DNA from: Trifolium pratense
Taxonomy: Eukaryota; Streptophyta; Magnoliopsida; Fabales; Fabaceae
DNA length: 64,000 bases
Reading direction: 5' to 3'
Assembly (NCBI RefSeq): GCF_020283565.1
Contig: NC_060061.1
Location: forward strand, 3,480,010 to 3,544,009
Below, one piece after another: positions 47,831 through 58,889 of this stretch. The number at the start of each line of letters is the position of its first letter. Position 1 is the stretch's first letter. The notes under the pieces are model-generated. The model did not search any database. It worked only from the letters and a program-made list of their open reading frames with translations, and was not told the origin of the DNA. The translations under genes were made by a program, and so were the position numbers.

Positions 47831-48175
47831 ATGTTTTCTCTCTAGCCACATGTATCTTTTATATCCCCAAATATTCCAATTTTGCCGTTGATAAAAATTT
47901 CGGTTCGCAGAAATCAAAGTTTTTCCTAGTTCAAATTCAGGGAAAATTCGGTTAACAGAAACCTAATTTTTTGTCAAGGCAAAAAAAAATCGGTTCGTAG
48001 CAACCGAAATTTTTATTGAAGGACAAAAAAGTAAAATCCAGGGAAAAAAAGAACCATGCCCCCCATAGAAAACAACATCTTTTATGAAAAAGACTAGGTA
48101 GTTGGGCTTATGCGAAAAGCCCAATGGACGTAACCGAGAGGCCTAGGGTTACACCTTCAGCATCATAAAACCCTC

Positions 48176-48185
48176 TATATAAATA
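48176..48185 (+). promoter_or_regulatory. TATA box of RPS15 copy 2
   Basis: TATATAAATA lies about 90 bp before the ATG, with AGCCCA site-II-like and CTAGGGTT elements just upstream. Confidence 0.65.
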
Positions 48186-48225
48186 GATGAAAGGAACTCT
48201 GTGACGAGTTTTGTTCTCTTGTTGT

Positions 48226-48233
48226 AAACCCTA
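48226..48233 (+). promoter_or_regulatory. Telo-box of RPS15 copy 2
   Basis: AAACCCTA about 40 bp ahead of the ATG, equivalent to 38330-38337 in copy 1. Confidence 0.75.
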
Positions 48234-48270
48234 GCGATCAGCGGCAAGCAGCAACTATCAACAACCAACC

Positions 48271-49449
<1,179 letters not shown>

Positions 49450-49788
49450 AGTGCCCTTTTTGGGAGGATGCAGTTGTATTTTTCAGTTTATTTTGAAGGA
49501 AAAAACCCAAGATGATTTTGTTTCTTATGTTTAGTGCCTTTTAATTTGATTGCTTGGTAGTATAAACAATGTTTTGCTAATGACTTTTTTATAAAGTTTC
49601 AGCAGTATCTTTTCGTTTGTTTTATTAAGTTTTTTCGTTCTCTAAACTTGATTCTGTAAGACTACAATGCCAACATCAACTTGTGCTGTATGTGGTAATA
49701 GTTTTCAGTAAACTGAAACAGTTAGATGGTATGCTTACTATAAAGAATCTTTGGGAATTAATTAACGCGAAAAGCACAAGTATTATTT

Positions 49789-49829
49789 GATTTTTAAGTC
49801 TTTTTTTTTTTTTGGGAAAGGATTTTTAA
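49789..49829. repeat. Micro-insertion with 9-bp direct repeats
   Basis: GATTTTTAA at 49789-49797 recurs at 49821-49829 around a 23-bp insert, GTC plus a T run plus GGGAAAG. Confidence 0.6.
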
Positions 49830-49988
49830 CAAGTCTCGTCTCTAAATGTTTGATGTTTAGATCTTAGATCGTTTATATTTATGGTAATTCATCTGAAATA
49901 TTTGTATGTTTTTCCCAACTTATTTCACTTTATTTTAGTGTGTCAATCCGTGTCAGTTATTCCCTTTTAATCTACACTAGTATTTTTT

Positions 49989-50136
49989 GGATTTGGATTC
50001 CCTGCAGTCACTATTTGACTGCAGGTTAATCACAGCCATTCATTTTGAACTCTGGACCACCAAAATTTTGATCTAAAGGCCAGAAATGCATGACTGCATG
50101 ACTGCATGGTCATTTGAATGCATGGAATCCAGGTCC
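49989..50136. mobile_element. 148-bp MULE-type MITE, second copy
   Basis: Ends GGATTTGGATTC and, inward from the right, GGACCTGGATTC are flanked by the 9-bp direct repeat GTATTTTTT (49980-49988 and 50137-50145). It has the same length as the copy at 38084, with internal (ATGACTGC)n-like repeats. It lies downstream of RPS15 copy 2, so it was inserted independently of the segmental duplication. Confidence 0.92.
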
Positions 50137-50149
50137 GTATTTTTTACAT

Positions 50150-51585
50150 ATTAAAAGTGTCCATGTTTAGTTATATAAACTGGACAAAAACTCTTTATTT
50201 GTTTCTCTAATACACATTCATGTAAGAAATATTATAGGACTAATAAGATGTTGAGATAATGTTTAATTTCACAATAATAATGAAATGAGTCAATTATTTT
50301 ATCTATTGATTGGAACTTGTGAGATGGCTTGGAGGAAACATTTTTTTCATCTTAGAGTGGAAAATGATTTGAAGATACCAATCAACATGATTTTTAACGA
50401 GAGCAGGTTCTCTTATTAACTGGATATGGTAAATTTTACATCCCATCCACATATCCAATGTTTTTTGGTTAGATGAACAGTGCACTGCAAAAAAGAGATG
50501 GATGGTACTTGAGATAGGACTGGAGGGAAAATTCAAAATTTACAGGAGAGGTTCTGCTCTCATTTTTTACGATACTAAGTTGAACTAGAATGTCCTTATT
50601 TTTGTTAATCATCATTAATTTGCCTAAAATGAATTGAGAGGATCCTCTCTCTTGTTGCGATACTTTTGGAGATCAGTGAGTTAGTGAACAAGAAGATTTT
50701 CATGGCATGGTAGTTCTCAGCAAAGTAAAAAATTATTTTTTTAAAACTAAAAGTAATAAGAATGTAACTTGAAAGATGGGATAAGAAATTGAAGGAAAAA
50801 AAAATGTCCAAGTTGTTGAAGAAAACTTGAGATAACTTTATTACATGAGATGATAACATATCATCGAGCAATTTATATATAATATTTTTAGGGTGTTACT
50901 AACAAGTGCTTTTTTTTTTATACAAAAACTAACAAGTGCTTTTAGATACTATTTAAGCACATTAAATTTTTTTGAATAAATAATTTATTTAAATGAAATG
51001 CTAGTGTCATGGAAGCACTCATTAGCATTTTTCATATAAAGAATAAAAAGATCTTATGCCAAGAAAAGAATGTATTCGAGAACTTTATATCTTATTTTCC
51101 CTCTTCCATCCTTTTTTCCTTTTTAAAACTTTATCTTATGATAAATTTAATCGGTATATTTCTTACATATTTACGATCCCATTGATTTTTTGAGGCAATT
51201 TACCACTGATATATGAATTAAAAGTATATAAACTTGTAATTAAGCAATCCCTTTTAACAAATTTGGCTGTATTTTCTACAAAATTTGTTCCATTCCATGT
51301 TATAAGTACTAAATTCCATCATCTTGATTAATTTTCTTCAGACAAAAGATCTAACTCGTGGTTATTTATTTAAGAGATTTTAGTATTTTCTCACTTAAAT
51401 TAATCTATTATTAGTTCTATTTTGAATCTATTCAATGAATAATCTTTAAATATCTTTGAGCTCGAAACTTAACCTGACTTTGATGAGATCACTTTATCTA
51501 GACTTTTTTTTATTTCATTGTAAAAAAAAATCATTTCAAATTTCAATGAAAATTTAAGTGGAAATTAGGTGGTAAACTTGCACAT
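50150..51585. other. Intergenic, no gene seen
   Basis: AT-rich DNA with the micro-insertion at 50898. Frames on either strand up to 88 codons have no motifs. Confidence 0.4.
50898..50943. repeat. Micro-insertion with 16-bp direct repeats
   Basis: ACTAACAAGTGCTTTT at 50898-50913 recurs at 50928-50943 around a 14-bp insert, TTTTTTATACAAAA. Confidence 0.85.
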
Positions 51586-52001
51586 TTTTTTTTACAATAT
51601 TTTTAACAGTACCTATATTTTTCTAAAGATCCTACTCTCTTTTTTTGGTAAGGAAGCTAAAAAAAAGAAAGAAAAGGGGAGGGACTAATCACGAAGAAAA
51701 AAAGTTCCCATTGCGTCGTTTCTAAGAAGATCACGAACACCATCTGGGGGAGAAGCATGGATCAAGTAGTCGGCATCTGAGGAGGCTCCAAGTTTAGCGA
51801 AGAAATCTGCACATTGATTATCTTCTCTAAGCGTGTGATAGAGAGAAACATTGGGTTGTGAGAGAAGCTCTTTTATATCTTGGATCAATACAACATGAAT
51901 ATGATACTTGACATGAAGACCTTTGATGAGGTTGACACTGTGTAAAGAGTCAGAGTAGCAGACAAGTTCATCGATATTCATGTCTTTGGCCAGCAAGAGA
52001 C

Positions 52002-54334
52002 TGATACGATCACGAGTTCCCTAAACATGTGGAAGGAAACTTATAAAAAAATGCACAAAAATATTTTGGATAAAAATGCTTTGAGCCCAACTTGAAGCCC
52101 AATTCACATGATAAGAAACATCCTTGAGCTGAATTGTGGTCTAATAATATTGGACTAAATAAAAAAAACAATTAAGTCCAATTTTCTTTATTTTTATTGT
52201 AATTTTCGTTTTTGGTATTAGGAGGGTTTTTAGATGACCTTTAGTTGCTCCCTAGGCTCTCTAGATGCTTCCTAGTGGTGCACTAAGTCATTATAGTGGC
52301 TAGTGGGAATTTATAAGCATGTTAGTGGGAATTTTCTAAGTCCTATGGTGAATGTATGGTAGTGGACAATAAATCCTACTATGTAAGGATATGCTATAAA
52401 TAGGATTATCATGTACTTTTCAAACAACTTGGAATATAATCTAATTTGAGAGTTTTTCTTGTGATAACTTTTTCTTTGTTCTTGTCATAAGAACATTGTT
52501 CTCGAGATAAGAACTTTATAGTGTTGGTTCTACCGGCAGGTCGCGGTTAGGGTCGCACTTTATTTGATAACTTTGGTTCTACCGGCAGGTCGCGGTTAGG
52601 GTCAAGTTCCTCTTTTCCTTGATAACATTGGTTCTACCGGCAGGTCGCGGTTAGGGTCAAGTTCCTCTTTTACCTGTTTTCAAGACGATCCTAAGCGGTC
52701 GCTTATCAGTTGGTATCAGAGCTTCGGCTCTTGAAATCAGGTTTGATCTATCTTTTTTTTTATCTTGTTAAAAAAAAAAAGGAGTTGAAAAAAAAATATG
52801 GAGGAAGAAAAGCATGTCTCCATGAAACATTTGGAGAAGTTATTATTTCAAGAATTTCAAAAGCTTCATGAAAAGTTTGATCGCATAGAGCGGAATTATA
52901 GAAAAAATTATAAAAAAAGAGACAGAAAAAAGGAGATAGAAGATAGAAGAATGAAAAGTGAGGAACAAACGAGAAAACATATTGCAAATTTTGATGTATT
53001 TTGGGGTAACTTTCAAAATAAAGAGATTGGTAGAGAGAAAAGAAAACAAGAGAGCAAGGAGAAACTTGAAAGTGAAGTGAAGGGAGAAGAGATTATTGAA
53101 AAAGAAAATGAGAACATTTTTGTGGCTATCGAAAATGTCACCATTCCTAAGAGTGGGAAAGAAAAAGAAGAGATTATTGAAAAAGAAATTGATAGCGTTT
53201 TTGTGGCTACCGAAAATGTCATCATTCCTTTTAATAATGTTTATTTTACTTCTTGTACTCTGGAGTCTTTATCTCAAGGAGAAGTTAGTGAAGAAGATAG
53301 AAATCTTACTTTTGAGAGAAGTAAAGAAAAGGAAGTAGAGAAGATGGAAAATTGTGAGAGAAAATATAATGATGTTATAGAAGTGGAGGAGAAAGAAAAT
53401 ATTGAGAGAAAAGAAGAAAAGAAAAATGAATGTGAAGCGAAGGAAATTTATGAGAGAAAAATAAATGAGGAGGTTGAAAAAGATGTCAACTTTGAGAAGA
53501 TTGAAGAAAAAAAATTCAACTTGCAAAAAGAAAGGGAATATCCAAAAGAGAGAATTTTTTTTACTAATCCTTTAGTTATTTATGCAGATTTGGATTTGAG
53601 GACAAATCCTCTTGAAGAGGGAGAGAATGATACGATCACGAGTTCCCTAAACATGTGGAAGGAAACTTATAAAAAAATGCACAAAAATATTTTGGATAAA
53701 AATGCTTTGAGCCCAACTTGAAGCCCAATTCACATGATAAGAAACATCCTTGAGCTGAATTGTGGTCTAATAATATTGGACTAAATAAAAAAAACAATTA
53801 AGTCCAATTTTCTTTATTTTTATTGTAATTTTCGTTTTTGGTATTAGGAGGGTTTTTAGATGACCTTTAGTTGCTCCCTAGGCTCTCTAGATGCTTCCTA
53901 GTGGTGCACTAAGTCATTATAGTGGCTAGTGGGAATTTATAAGCATGTTAGTGGGAATTTTCTAAGTCCTATGGTGAATGTATGGTAGTGGACAATAAAT
54001 CCTACTATGTAAGGATATGCTATAAATAGGATTATCATGTACTTTTCAAACAACTTGGAATATAATCTAATTTGAGAGTTTCTCTTGTGAGAACTTTTTC
54101 TTTGTTCTTGTGATAAGAACATTGTTCTTGAGATAAGAACTTTATAGTGTTGGTTCTACCGGCAGGTCGCGGTTAGGGTCGCACTTTATTTGATAACTTT
54201 GGTTCTACCGGCAGGTCGCGGTTAGGGTCAAGTTCCTCTTTTCCTTGATAACATTGGTTCTACCGGCAGGTCGCGGTTAGGGTCAAGTTCCTCTTTTACC
54301 TGTTTTCAAGACGATCCTAAGCGGTCGCTTATCA
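52002..54334 (+). mobile_element. Non-autonomous LTR retrotransposon, 2,333 bp, nested in a LINE
   Basis: LTRs 52002-52708 and 53628-54334 are both 707 bp, begin TGATACGATCACG, end CGGTCGCTTATCA, and differ at only about four positions. The target duplication is GAGAC (51997-52001 and 54335-54339). The primer-binding site TGGTATCAGAGC (52711-52722) matches initiator-Met tRNA, and the polypurine tract GAAGAGGGAGAGAA ends at 53627. Each LTR carries three copies of a 31-nt GC-rich motif around CTACCGGCAGGTCGCGG (52524-52554, 52573-52603, 52628-52658, and in the other LTR). The 919-bp interior lacks pol. Confidence 0.96.
52798..53721 (+). CDS. Single Glu/Lys-rich coiled-coil ORF of the nested LTR element (307 aa)
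   Basis: The frame starts 90 bp after the left LTR with MEEEKHVSMKHLEKLLFQEF and continues as an almost uninterrupted charged helix (KEIEDRRMKSEEQ, KEEIIEKEIDSVFVATENV). Two near-repeats of an EEIIEKE...VFVA(I/T)ENV unit occur. It ends with NPLVIYADLDLRTNPLEEGE and reads through into the right LTR, so the last 30 residues are LTR-encoded. No gag zinc knuckle, protease, RT or integrase. An intact 307-codon frame in a young non-autonomous element suggests a function, but none is known to me. Confidence 0.6.
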   Translation: MEEEKHVSMKHLEKLLFQEFQKLHEKFDRIERNYRKNYKKRDRKKEIEDRRMKSEEQTRKHIANFDVFWGNFQNKEIGREKRKQESKEKLESEVKGEEIIEKENENIFVAIENVTIPKSGKEKEEIIEKEIDSVFVATENVIIPFNNVYFTSCTLESLSQGEVSEEDRNLTFERSKEKEVEKMENCERKYNDVIEVEEKENIERKEEKKNECEAKEIYERKINEEVEKDVNFEKIEEKKFNLQKEREYPKERIFFTNPLVIYADLDLRTNPLEEGENDTITSSLNMWKETYKKMHKNILDKNALSPT

Positions 54335-54649
54335 GAGACCCTTGTAGATAACATACAATTCAGCGAGCAAAATGGCATATGACCCTTAAATGAAGCCTGA
54401 GAAGCCAGCAAGACAGTGGCCGAAGGTGTTTCTAATAATACCGCCAAATCCAGATCGAACGGGAGAATCGAGACAGCTTTCATCCACATTAAGAATGGTA
54501 CATGGATAGTTGTTGTGGTTCCACTTGATATAACTATCAATTGACCCTTCGGCATTCTTGCTATTTTTAAATTGTTTTTTACAATATTTTTAACAGTACC
54601 TATATTTTTCTAAAGATCCTACTCTCTTATGGCATACTTGCTATTTTTC

Positions 54650-54693
54650 AAACTTTAATTATTATTTTTTGATAATTTAAACTTTAATTATTA
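54650..54693. repeat. Micro-insertion with 15-bp direct repeats
   Basis: AAACTTTAATTATTA at 54650-54664 recurs at 54679-54693 around a 14-bp insert, TTTTTTGATAATTT. Confidence 0.75.
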
Positions 54694-54757
54694 ATTATAA
54701 TAATAATGCATAATTTACCCAAATTTGTACAATTGTGAGTTGTTGAACTAGCTTCTA

Positions 54758-55018
54758 CTCCCTCCGTCCCATTTTATAAGAGCTAATTTGACTAAATGAC
54801 ACTATTCATCTATCTTGCTTTGACCGTATTTTTTTAATAATATATAGATATAAATATTAGCATATGAGATCTTGTTTGATTCGTTTTGATGAGTATTTTC
54901 AAAATATCAAGTTTTTATAATTTTTACTAATACGAAATAAAAAATATCAACGATCAAAATTATGCATTGGCATACGTGCATTAGTCAAACTGACTCTTAT
55001 ATTTTGGGACGGAGGGAG
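54758..55018. mobile_element. Stowaway-type MITE, 261 bp, upstream of the UEV1-like gene
   Basis: CTCCCTCCGTCCC at the left and GGGACGGAGGGAG at the right are exact inverted ends flanked by TA (54756-54757 and 55019-55020). The conserved interior (TTGACTAAATGACACTATTC, CTTGACCG-type core) is shared with 11205-11461, in the opposite orientation. It ends about 80 bp upstream of the TATA box of the next gene. Confidence 0.95.
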
Positions 55019-55099
55019 TATAAAAAAATTGCTTAATTAGCTTAACGGCTTAACCCATTTGGTAAGCTAAACACTGTGCCCTCTCTCTTTCACTACGAG

Positions 55100-55107
55100 T
55101 ATAAAAA
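55100..55107 (+). promoter_or_regulatory. TATA box of the UEV1-like gene
   Basis: TATAAAAA is followed by a CT-rich leader (TCTCTTTCTCTCTCTACC) and the ATG at 55265. Confidence 0.6.
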
Positions 55108-56164
55108 CACTAAAACAGGAATACTTTAGACTTAAACCACACTCTCTCATTATTACGAATCGCTTTTTCATCTCTATCTCTCTTTCTCTCTCTACCTTTC
55201 TCCCTAACACTCATTTTCTCTCTCTACAATTCCAAAACCCTAATCCTTCCGATTCACCATCAAAATGGGCTCCGAAGGATCCAGCGTCGTTGGTAATTCT
55301 CCAACACACCTTCACTTCGATTTTCATTTTCAATTGTCTCTTGTTCTTCGTCTTTCTACTGTTTCCATTTTTTTTGTATTTTTTTGTTATCAATTGTTTC
55401 CTCTGATTGTTTATATAATAATCTAGAATTTATAGCTTCAGTTTCTTTGTGTTGAAATTGATTAAGGATTTGTTTGAGCTTTGTGGTGACTGTGATTGTA
55501 TGAAATTCTGGTTATCTTAGCTATTTATTTCTGTAATAAATGCAATAGATAAACTTTTAATTGAAAGATTTTCTGATATGATATGAACTTAATTGTCTCT
55601 GATTTTATTTATGCTCACTATACTTAATTTGGTAATAATCTGCTCAGTTAACGTGCTGTATGTATATTTAATTGCATCTTCGTATATTTTTGTTCTGATG
55701 GTTCCTTTATATTATATAGAATTCAATTATTTTGTATGCAAAGTTAAGAAACTGTTTACATGATTAAAGATTTAAAGAGTGGGAGGAACCAGTGGAAGGA
55801 CAACGTTGTAGTGTATTTTAGTGTATTTCTCTCACAATTTATTTTTGCTAAATAAGAAATTGTTACGGGGTTATGAGGATTTTTAGTGGTCAGGAATTGG
55901 GAGCTTGAAATTTTAGGTTGTGATGTGTATGATCTGTGGTGGAGAGGTGATTAGGCCAGCTCTGAGACTGAGAATCTGGTGTCTAAAATTATATTACTTC
56001 AGTTGTTAATTATTTGAAGTTGTCCCTTCGCATCCTCATTGGGGCATAAGTAATAATTGTTTATGAGGGCTATCAAATTGACTTTCGAGGAAATGAGTCA
56101 ATCACAAAGAGTGTGTGATTGTGTTCAAGAGTGAGCGTTACCGTGCACGTGAATATATTACATA

Positions 56165-56275
56165 ATTCTTAGAATGTGGGTTGGGCTTAACTCAACCCTA
56201 TAAAACCTCCAACTTGTGAACTCATTTTGAGGCCTTGTGTCATCTATTGGGGGACTCAACAATAATCAGTGAACT
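56165..56275. repeat. TRIM/LTR-like remnant in a UEV1 intron
   Basis: TTCTTAGAATGTGGGTTGGG, then CTTAACTCAACCCTATAAAAC, resembles the LTR of the TRIM at 47189 (TCTTAGAATTGAG...TTGGGCCTAACTCATCC...). No second copy flanks it, so a solo or worn fragment. Confidence 0.4.
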
Positions 56276-58012
56276 TAAGACGTGATCAGATATCTATGCA
56301 GTTTTTTTTTTTTAATGTAACTTAATATCTGCTATATGATTTTTGTATTCCCTCTTTCCTTAATCTTTTGTGAATGTAGCCTATCATTGACTACATTGAT
56401 CAGATATTGAAACTGTTTCATTCCACATGTAGATTTGTAATTTATACTTGTTAACTTTTTGGTCTATCAATGCAGTTCCTAGGAATTTCAGATTATTGGA
56501 AGAGCTTGAGTGAGGTGAGAAGGGAATTGGAGATGGAACTGTTAGCTATGGAATGGATGATGCTGATGATATATATATGCAGTCATGGACTGGCACTATT
56601 ATTGGCCCCCCTGGTGTAAGCTGTTCTGTTCTTTGCACTCTGTTGCATCAAATGCACTGAAATGAAAAGCTTTTTGCAATATATTGCATAATTTATCATT
56701 ATTTTCAAAGATATGTATGTATGGTTCTACATTTCTTGTATTTTGCTTTGTCTATTTTGATCAACTATGCACATCCTTATTGTCAACTTTATGCTGTCAA
56801 ATTTGGTGTTCGTATGTCTCACTTATCTTGAACAAAGTTTATATTTTGATCATAATAAGGGGTGTGTGACACGTGGGTATTGGAGGTTTGATGTATTGCT
56901 TTGGAAATTAATGGTATATTTGAATAGAGGGTTTTAGAGGGGAAGGGTGGGCTTACTTTTCTTTTGAAAGTTAAGGACATTGTAACATGTTTTTATAAAT
57001 GAGTTAAGTGTCATTGATGTATTATATGATCATTTACCATGCTGCTCGTTCAAAAAATTTAAAATATCAAATATATATCAAAATATAGACTTAGCCCTCC
57101 ACCCAAAACCCAACTCCCAAACATACCCTAAGTAGTTATGGGACATATTGTGCTTTATTTTGAAGCAAACTTTCATATGACACCTTGTAATTTGGAGATA
57201 GCATAGCATGATTGAAAATATATGATGTTTACGTTCCTGAAAACTTAAATCCTATTTACTTTTTCCTACATCCTTATTTTACCGATGTACTTTGATCAAT
57301 ATTGCTAGTTTTTTTTTCCCAAATAATGCCACACAGGTTGCGTGTGCTGCTATCTTAGTTGTGAAGTGAAATAATGCCATGCACATTAAACATCATTTTG
57401 CTTTATACTAACCATCTTGTTCTTTTACCAGACTGTTCATGAAGGTCGTATCTACCAGTTGAAATTGTTTTGTGGCAAGGATTATCCAGACAATCCACCA
57501 ACTGTTAGATTTCAGACAAGGATTAACATGACTTGTATTAACCAAGAATCTGGAGTGGTAGGTAGCATTTTTACTAAGGATTCCTTACACTGTAGTGATT
57601 GAATATTATGTACTGATAAATATGTAAATAACCAGGTTGAGCCACATTTGTTTCCAATGCTTGCTAACTGGAAAAGAGAGACTACAATGGAAGACATTTT
57701 ATTGCAATTGAAGAAAGAAATGACGTCTCCACAAAACCGGAAGCTAGCTCAGCCTCCTGAAGGTTTGTCAATCTTATTTCTGATTGTTACTACATGCCAG
57801 TTTTGTTGTTGTTGTTGTTGTTGTTTTTTAATATTTTTTTATATTTTATATTATATAATATATATTTTTCTCCATCATAGCAAGTTTAGTTTTTTTTTTA
57901 GTTAATTCAGTTTTCTTCCTATTGTATGGACTGCATTGTTAATTTGTCAGTTGAATACCACAATAATTGTTTCTTTCCTTGTGTCCAACTCCAAACTTGT
58001 GGACACTGATCG

Positions 58013-58080
58013 TCTAATATGGTGTTTTTTTTTTTGACCAAATCTAATATGGTGTGTTTTTTTTACCAAATCTAATATGG
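58013..58080. repeat. Double micro-insertion with 10-12-bp direct repeats
   Basis: TCTAATATGGTG at 58013-58024 recurs at 58043-58054, and TCTAATATGG again at 58071-58080. The spacers are a T run plus GACCAAA (18 bp) and TG plus a T run plus ACCAAA (16 bp). It lies in the last UEV1 intron. Confidence 0.8.
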
Positions 58081-58889
58081 CGTTCGACAAACTATTTTAT
58101 GTGAAATTAGTCAAATTACTGCATATGTTAGTCAAGTGATTGAACATTGATTGTCAAATTCGTTGAACTTGTGATGATATAGAAATTAGGTCTCGCTGAA
58201 AATGTGATCAATTATTTGCGAGTTATTCAGCTTTAAACTTCTTAGAGTAGTTTGACGGTGAAACTTTCTGATGGATTGTTCAGCAAGCAGTCTTAGTAAG
58301 TGCATTTGTTTCAATACATGTTTTGCGTTGCATTTGTGTGGATATTCCCAGGATTTGATGTTTAAAGAATTGACTTTTATGAGGATATCCGGTTTATATT
58401 TTGATTATATTTGAGCTAAAATAATTAATTGCACCTTATAACTATTACTGTTCACCAGTCTGTAACTGTAAGTTTAATTAATCTTGTAATTTACCAAAGA
58501 TTTTTTTTTTTGCACCATCATCAAACTATGTATTGCCATATCATGAAAAGAGTTATTAAAATGTGGCGGTAAGCCAAGTGCACTCCAGACATAGTTCAAA
58601 ACCTAGATAATTAAACTTAGGTTAAACTTTTTTGTAATATGCCAATGTATCATTGAATGGTAGTGTACTAGAAATTGCATTGACTGGATCAATTTAATCT
58701 GTTCTCTTTTAGCCTGTGCTGACTAGGTTTTTAGCTATGGTGACATAACCTTGTTGGAAATAGTATGCTGGTCGTTGTGTTTACATTTTTCTTATGAATC
58801 TTAAGAAAAGCTAAATGATCACTTCTAGGTAACGAAGATGGAAGGATTGACCAAAAGGGCTTGGTGCTGAGATGTTGTATTGTGTAATT

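Larger units (their letters stand above)
51641..54574 (-). mobile_element. 5'-truncated LINE with 53-bp target duplication, split by an LTR element
   Basis: The pieces 54574-54335 and 52001-51641 join, on the minus strand, into a plant RNase H domain: DSPVRSGFGGIIRNTFGH, LLAELYVIYKGL, then LAKDMNIDELVCYSDSLHSV and HTLREDNQCADFFAKLGA. A T run (poly(A) on the minus strand) abuts the left flank. A 53-bp sequence ending TAAAGATCCTACTCTCT is duplicated exactly at 51588-51640 and 54575-54627. Without the later LTR insertion the LINE is only about 600 bp, so most of its 5' part was never copied. A few frame changes are present. Confidence 0.85.
55265..58887 (+). pseudogene. UEV1: Ubiquitin E2 variant (UEV1/MMZ) with a stop at codon 22
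   Basis: Exons 55265-55292, 56476-56615, 57432-57557, 57636-57762 and 58829-58887 join in phase to 160 codons. The product starts MGSEGSSVVVPRNFRLLEEL and carries [66 protein letters not shown] and a tail ending RCCIV. It is a UEV: an E2 fold with no catalytic Cys, which pairs with UBC13 for Lys63 ubiquitin chains. The CCIV end could be a prenylation box, as in the longer plant UEV1s (inference). Codon 22, normally Arg, is TGA (56511-56513), one C-to-T change from CGA. All else is intact; the next in-frame ATG (56553) would remove about 35 residues of the fold. Recent pseudogene, allele or sequence error. Confidence 0.92.
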
